Source: JBJKSO01 sp046703825 (GTDB taxonomy: Bacteria > Chloroflexota > Dormibacteria > Aeolococcales > Bog-877). From it: a stretch of 17,498 nt of DNA. The notes below the pieces were generated by a model. That model saw only the letters and a list, made by a program, of their open reading frames with translations, did no database searches and was not told the origin of the DNA. Positions 13,479-17,498 of this stretch are shown here, piece by piece. The position numbers were made by a program, and so were the translations under genes. The stretch covers positions 1 through 17,498 of the forward strand of contig JBJKSO010000018.1 of NCBI GenBank assembly GCA_046703825.1. Reading direction: 5' to 3'. Position 1 is the stretch's first letter, and every line of letters starts with the position of its first letter.

Positions 13479-15482
13479 ATGGCCTACGAGGCGATCCTGC
13501 CGCCCCGCCCTGGGGTCGCTACCCGCCACCATCCCAGCTACGAGCCCAACTACCTCACCTTCAGTCGCAGCTACACGGTTGACCTCACCTACCGCTGCTT
13601 CAGGCGCTGCGGGTACTGCGAGTACCGGAAGGACGAGGGTGGCCTGGTCGCCCTGGACCGGGTGGATACCCAGCTCGACGAGGCGGCGAAGCTGGGATGC
13701 CGAGAGGTCCTGATCATGTCGGGCGAGCAGCCGTGGCGCCTGCCCGGACTCGGGCTGGCGAGCGAGGCGGACTTCGTCGACTTCGCGATCGAGGTCTGCC
13801 GCCGGGCCATGAGCCGGGGGCTGCTCCCCCACAGCAACCTGGGCCTGCTCACCAAACGCAGCCTGGAGCGGCTGCAGCCCTGGAACGCCTCCATGGGCCT
13901 GATGCTGGAGTCCGGAACCGACCAGCTCCAGGCTCACGCCCGAGGAGGCGGCAAGCGGGTGCTCCAGCGGCTCGGCCACATCGAGGCCGCCGGAGAGCTG
14001 GGGATCCCGTTCACCACGGGGATCCTGGTCGGGATCGGCGAGGGGGCGGCAGACCGGCGCCGGGCCCTGGAGCTGATCGGCGAGGTCCACGGACGGCACC
14101 GCCACATCCAGGAGGTGATCGTCCAGAACTTCATTCCCAAGCCCGGAACCCCGATGGCCGATCAGCCGGCGCCACCACCGGAGACGATGGTGGCGACGGT
14201 ACGGCTGGCCCGAGAAATTCTGCCTCCCGAGGTGGCGGTGCAGGTCCCGCCCAATCTCAACTTCGCCGGCTGGCCCGGGCTGGTGGAGGCCGGTGCCACC
14301 GACCTGGGCGGCATCTCCGCTGACGGAGACTCGGTCAGCCCCTCATTCGCGTGGCCGGCGGAGGCCGAGCTGGCCGAAAAGGCGCGCAGCCTCGGCTACC
14401 GGCTGCAGGAGCGCCTGCCCGTCTACCAGGAGACGCTTGCCGATCTGCGCTGGGCCGCCGACCGCCTTCGCCAGCAGCTGGTGGGGGACGAGGTGACCTA
14501 CGTCATCAACCGCAACGTCAACATCAGCAACGTCTGCGTCGGCAGCTGCAAGTTCTGCGGCTTTCACCGCACCTCCCTCAGCGCCAAGGGCTCCTACTTC
14601 CACGAGCACGACACCCTGTTTCGGAAGATCGAGGAGGCGGTAGAGCGGGGCGCTACCGAGATCTGCATGCAGTCGGGCCTCACTCCGGAGCTGAACCTCG
14701 CCTATTACGACAGCCTGTTCCGCGAAATCAAGCAGCGCTGGCCCAGCATGCACCTGCACGCACTCTCGCCGGAGGAGATCCGCTACCTGGCCGAACTCTC
14801 GGGCAGGTCGCTGCGGGATGTGCTCTGGCAGCTCAAGGACGCCGGACTGGGCACCCTGCCCGGGACGGCCGCCGAGATCCTGGTGGAGGAGGTGCGGCAG
14901 ATCCTCTGCCCGGAGAAGCTCACCTCCCAGCAGTGGGTGGAGGTGATGCGCACCGCCCACGGGCTGGGCATCCGCACCACCTCGACGATCATGTACGGCC
15001 ACATCGAGACGCCCTGGCACCGGTTGCGGCACCTGGAGGTGATCCGCAATCTGCAACGCGAGACCGGCGGCTTCACGGAATTCGTGCTTCTGCCCTTCCA
15101 GGTCGAGAACAACACCCTGGGGAAGTACTTCGGCATCCGTGAGCCGCTCACGCTCGAGGACAACCTGCGTTTCACCGCCTTCTGCCGTCTCTACTTCGGC
15201 GCCGACATCCCCAACATCCAGACCAGCTGGGTCAAGCTGGGTCCGGACGGGGTGGCGGAGTCGCTCAGCTACGGGGCCAACGACTTCGGTGGAACCCTGA
15301 TGGAAGAGTCGATCACCCGAATGAGCGGCGCGCGCCACGGCCAGAACCTGGAGCCGGAGGTGATCGAGGCGGCCATCCGCGGCGCCGGGCGCAGCCCGCG
15401 CGAGCGGGACACTCTCTACCGCCCGATCAGCTCTCGGCCCCGCGACCACGCCCGCGCAGCCGAGCCAGCACCGGTCGGCTGA
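13479..15482 (+). CDS. fbiC: Bifunctional FO synthase (CofG-CofH fusion)
   Basis: FO synthase joins 5-amino-6-ribitylamino-uracil and tyrosine into FO, the chromophore of coenzyme F420, using two radical SAM domains. Both are present. The CofG half (about residues 1-325) has the cluster motif Cys40-x3-Cys44-x2-Cys47 (CFRRCGYC) and the CofG text NASMGLMLESG, GIPFTTGILVGIGE, QEVIVQNFIPKPG and VQVPPNLN. The CofH half (about 340-645) has Cys353-x3-Cys357-x2-Cys360 (CVGSCKFC), LPGTAAEILVEEVR, TTSTIMYGHIETPWHR, GGFTEFVLLPF and SYGANDFGGTLMEESI. At 667 aa it is shorter than mycobacterial FbiC (856 aa) and close to the sum of two stand-alone subunits. The ATG at 13479 appears leaderless. Its last 56 bp overlap the convergent membrane-protein gene. 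Confidence 0.94.
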   Translation: MAYEAILPPRPGVATRHHPSYEPNYLTFSRSYTVDLTYRCFRRCGYCEYRKDEGGLVALDRVDTQLDEAAKLGCREVLIMSGEQPWRLPGLGLASEADFVDFAIEVCRRAMSRGLLPHSNLGLLTKRSLERLQPWNASMGLMLESGTDQLQAHARGGGKRVLQRLGHIEAAGELGIPFTTGILVGIGEGAADRRRALELIGEVHGRHRHIQEVIVQNFIPKPGTPMADQPAPPPETMVATVRLAREILPPEVAVQVPPNLNFAGWPGLVEAGATDLGGISADGDSVSPSFAWPAEAELAEKARSLGYRLQERLPVYQETLADLRWAADRLRQQLVGDEVTYVINRNVNISNVCVGSCKFCGFHRTSLSAKGSYFHEHDTLFRKIEEAVERGATEICMQSGLTPELNLAYYDSLFREIKQRWPSMHLHALSPEEIRYLAELSGRSLRDVLWQLKDAGLGTLPGTAAEILVEEVRQILCPEKLTSQQWVEVMRTAHGLGIRTTSTIMYGHIETPWHRLRHLEVIRNLQRETGGFTEFVLLPFQVENNTLGKYFGIREPLTLEDNLRFTAFCRLYFGADIPNIQTSWVKLGPDGVAESLSYGANDFGGTLMEESITRMSGARHGQNLEPEVIEAAIRGAGRSPRERDTLYRPISSRPRDHARAAEPAPVG

Positions 15483-15921
15483 CCGCCGCCCCCAGGCCAA
15501 CCCCGGCCAGGACGCTTGCCAGCTCGACCACTTTGCTGACCTCGGGGTTGATCCCCTGCGCCGGCACCAGCAGGGCGGCGACCAGCGGCGGCAGCAGGTA
15601 CCAGCGCAGCACGTAGCGGCTGCGGTGGATCCGAGCGCCGTAGGTGACCCCGAACGCACCCGCGACCAGCACGCAGACGGCGCTCAGGCACAGGTACCCG
15701 ACCAGGTATTGCAGCGGCCTCGGCGCCTGCAGCCCCACGGTGTTGCTAACTGTGAGCGCCGGCACGTAATCGGTGGAGTAGAAGAGGAGCACCACCCAGG
15801 TCATCGCCTGCAGGGAGAAGGAGGAAACCTGGGCGCTCCTCCGGCGCAGGTCGGCCTTGGCGGCCCGCTCCTCGGGGCTGAGAGCGGCATCGCGGCCGGC
15901 ACGCGTTCTCGGCTGGCTCAC
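15427..15921 (-). CDS. Small multi-pass membrane protein, unknown function
   Basis: A 164-aa protein with a charged, Arg-rich N-terminal tail (about residues 1-30) and four likely membrane segments: around 36-58, 71-95, 104-122 and 130-152. No catalytic motif or known family is recognised. The start is GTG at 15921, with no Shine-Dalgarno. A weak -10-like CACACT (minus strand, 15928-15933) is spaced so that transcription would start on the GTG, as proposed for the FO synthase gene. The gene lies tail to tail with the FO synthase gene, sharing 56 bp, and is divergent from recJ across about 80 bp. Continuous hydrophobic segments argue that it is real and not a shadow frame. Confidence 0.68.
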   Translation of the reverse strand: MSQPRTRAGRDAALSPEERAAKADLRRRSAQVSSFSLQAMTWVVLLFYSTDYVPALTVSNTVGLQAPRPLQYLVGYLCLSAVCVLVAGAFGVTYGARIHRSRYVLRWYLLPPLVAALLVPAQGINPEVSKVVELASVLAGVGLGAAVSRPVLARLRGRGRGAES

Positions 15922-16001
15922 GGGACAAGTGTGCGACGGCGGTCCTCGAGGCGGCTCTATCCTGGGTTGGTGAGAGCGGGGCGGCGCTGGTTTGGTGCCG
16001 G
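15922..16001. other. Divergent intergenic region between the membrane gene and recJ
   Basis: These 80 bp must hold promoters in both directions. For the minus-strand gene the only candidate is CACACT at 15928-15933. For recJ a TATCCT (15958-15963) fits a -10 pattern and would start transcription near 15970, but no matching -35 is clear. Confidence 0.35.
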
Positions 16002-17498
16002 TTGAGAAGGGCGCCTAGGGACTGGGTGCTGCCCGCTCCCTCCAATGGCGAACCCGCCTTCGAGCGGGTGCTGCTCGCTCGCGGACTGACCAGCGGCCGG
16101 CTCGACCAACCCGCTGGGTCGGAGCAGCACGACCCGCTGCTGCTGCCGGGCATGGGTCGGGCGGTGGAGCTGATCGCCGCCGCTCTCGCCGCCCGGGATC
16201 CGATCGCCGTCTACGGCGACTACGACGCCGATGGGGTCACCGCGGCGGCGCTGCTGATCCGCTCACTGCGGCGGGCGGGGGTCGAGCCGGTCGCCTACAT
16301 ACCGCGTCGCAATGTCGAGGGCTACGGTCTGAGCGCCGCCGCCCTGCAGCAGCTGGACGCTGACGGTGCCCGCTTGGTCATCACCGTCGATTGCGGCACC
16401 ACCGCGGTCGAGGTGGCCGCTGGCCGGCCCGCGGGGATGCGCCTGATCATCACCGACCACCACCTTCCCGACCGGACCGAGGCCGATGAAGTGCGCCTGG
16501 CCGCCGCCGACGCCCTGGTCAATCCGCAGCTGCCCGGCTCCGGCTACCCGTTCGCGGGCCTGGCCGGGGTGGGAGTCGCCTACAAGTTGGTCTGCGCTCT
16601 CGAGGGGGCGGGACTGCTACCCGCGGGCACCGCCGAGCAGCAGCTGCCACTGGTCGCGCTGGGGACGGTGGCCGATCTCATGCCGCTCCTGGGGGAGAAC
16701 CGCGACTTGGTCCGGCGCGGGCTCGCGGCCTGGGCGGAGCACGCACCTCTGGGCCTCCGCCGACTGGCTAGCCCGGCCGGCGGCCCGCGGCGGGTGGACG
16801 GGGCCGCGCTGGCTTTCACCGTGGCCCCGCGCATCAATGCGGCGGGACGCATGGAGGACGCCTGGCTGGCACTGCAGTGCTGCCTGGCCGAGAGCGACGA
16901 GGACGCAGCCCGGATCTGCGCCGAGCTGGAGGAGCACAACCGCCGCCGCCGCCGCGCCCTCGATGCCGCCCTGGCGGTGGCGCGGCCCCGGGTGGAGGCG
17001 ATGTCCGAGGAACTGAGAGCGATCGTGCTCGGGGACGAGAGCTTCCTGCCCGGGGTGGTCGGCCTTGTCGCCGGTAGGCTGTCTGAGGAGTTCGGACGTC
17101 CCGCGTTCATCTACAGCCGCACCGGCCAGGAGTGGCGCGGCTCCGCTCGGGGCGTGCCCGGGCTGGACGTGGTGGCGGCGCTGCGGTCGTGCCGCCACCT
17201 CTTGCTGCGCCACGGCGGTCACCGTGGGGCGGGTGGGTTCAGTCTCGTCGCCGATCCGGCCGCGGCTGACCGGGCCGAGACAGCCCTGGAGGAGGCGGTG
17301 CGCTGCCAGCTGGGGGAGCGCCTGCCCGAGCGCAGCTTCACCGTGGACGCCCTGGTCCGGGTGGACGAGTGCACCGAGGCTCTGGCCCGGGACCTGGCCC
17401 GGCTCGCTCCCTTCGGCGCCGGCAACCCCGCCGTGCTGCTCTGCGCCAGCGGGTGCACCGTGGTGCGCACCGAGGTGTTCGGGCGCGCCGCCGGTCAC
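16002..17498 (+). CDS. recJ: Single-stranded-DNA-specific exonuclease RecJ (5' part, cut by window end)
   Basis: RecJ degrades single-stranded DNA 5' to 3' in recombination and mismatch or base-excision repair, using Mn2+ or Mg2+. The 499 codons present carry the DHH-superfamily motifs: VYGDYDADG (Asp73, Asp75, Asp77), TVDCGTT (Asp130), ITDHHLP (Asp152-His153-His154), VALGTVADLMPL, APRINAAGRM, PGVVGLVAGRLSEEFGRPAF and the DHHA1 stretch GSARGVPG...RHGGHRGAGGF. The C-terminal OB-fold part has begun (LARLAPFGAGNPAVLL) and the frame is still open at the window end. The start is TTG at 16002, giving MRRAPRDWVLP, which resembles the usual RecJ N-terminus. GTG at 16026 is an alternative. No good ribosome site marks either, so the start is uncertain. 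Confidence 0.94.
   Translation, partial: MRRAPRDWVLPAPSNGEPAFERVLLARGLTSGRLDQPAGSEQHDPLLLPGMGRAVELIAAALAARDPIAVYGDYDADGVTAAALLIRSLRRAGVEPVAYIPRRNVEGYGLSAAALQQLDADGARLVITVDCGTTAVEVAAGRPAGMRLIITDHHLPDRTEADEVRLAAADALVNPQLPGSGYPFAGLAGVGVAYKLVCALEGAGLLPAGTAEQQLPLVALGTVADLMPLLGENRDLVRRGLAAWAEHAPLGLRRLASPAGGPRRVDGAALAFTVAPRINAAGRMEDAWLALQCCLAESDEDAARICAELEEHNRRRRRALDAALAVARPRVEAMSEELRAIVLGDESFLPGVVGLVAGRLSEEFGRPAFIYSRTGQEWRGSARGVPGLDVVAALRSCRHLLLRHGGHRGAGGFSLVADPAAADRAETALEEAVRCQLGERLPERSFTVDALVRVDECTEALARDLARLAPFGAGNPAVLLCASGCTVVRTEVFGRAAGH

Noticed and set aside
12708..14105. 465-aa open frame on the minus strand opposite the Cys/His-cluster and FO synthase genes.
   Set aside because: The plus-strand frames carry recognisable motifs, while the minus frame is composition-driven (Gln, Val, Gly, His rich) without any family signal.
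14343..15659. 438-aa minus-strand open frame opposite the CofH half and into the membrane gene.
   Set aside because: It is a shadow of the radical SAM domain. The real minus-strand gene at 15427-15921 is in another frame with clear membrane segments.
16617..17498. 293-aa minus-strand open frame opposite recJ.
   Set aside because: RecJ motifs on the plus strand are unambiguous; the antisense frame has no domain.

Overview
The window is GC-rich, about two-thirds G+C, densely packed, and uses many GTG and TTG starts. It carries a purine biosynthesis operon, a glyoxylate shunt operon and a fused coenzyme F420 (FO) synthase. At least one gene, and possibly several, looks leaderless, with a -10 box ending 6-7 nt before the start codon. 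Together this suggests a high-GC Terrabacteria lineage such as Dormibacterota, Chloroflexota or Actinomycetota. That placement is inferred from gene content and style; no rRNA or marker tree was available.

Layout. (1) 53-4726 (+): purF-purM-purN-purH, four overlapping genes of de novo IMP synthesis. purN appears to start at a CTG codon fused to the purM stop. (2) 4770-5372 (+): a membrane protein with a C-terminal zinc ribbon. (3) 5386-8056 (-): three genes reading right to left. They encode a class V aminotransferase-fold 'cysteine desulfurase-like' protein that lacks the desulfurase cysteine, an AIM24-family protein, and a PP2C-type phosphatase with a shortened first metal motif. An identical 12-bp sequence lies 21-22 nt upstream of the start codons of the first two. 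(4) 8057-9506: about 1.45 kb with no intact gene, possibly containing frameshifted coding remnants. (5) 9507-12567 (+): a near-consensus sigma-70 promoter, a 148-nt leader with a possible leaderless small ORF, then aceA (isocitrate lyase) and aceB (malate synthase A). (6) 12693-13436 (+): an unrecognised protein with an N-terminal Cys/His cluster, closed by a stem-loop at its stop codon. (7) 13479-15482 (+): a compact CofG-CofH fusion making the F420 chromophore FO. (8) 15427-15921 (-): a small membrane protein whose 3' end overlaps the FO synthase gene. (9) 16002 to the window end (+): the 5' part of recJ.

How the genes work together. The purine genes convert PRPP to IMP through several of the pathway's steps; the missing steps (purD, purL/Q/S, purE/K, purC, purB) are presumably elsewhere. 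aceA and aceB together let the cell grow on acetate or fatty acids. FO synthase points to F420-dependent redox chemistry. No CRISPR array, intact mobile element, rRNA or tRNA was seen. The least understood parts are the three-gene minus-strand cluster, the Cys/His-cluster protein, the aceA leader and the gene-poor stretch.
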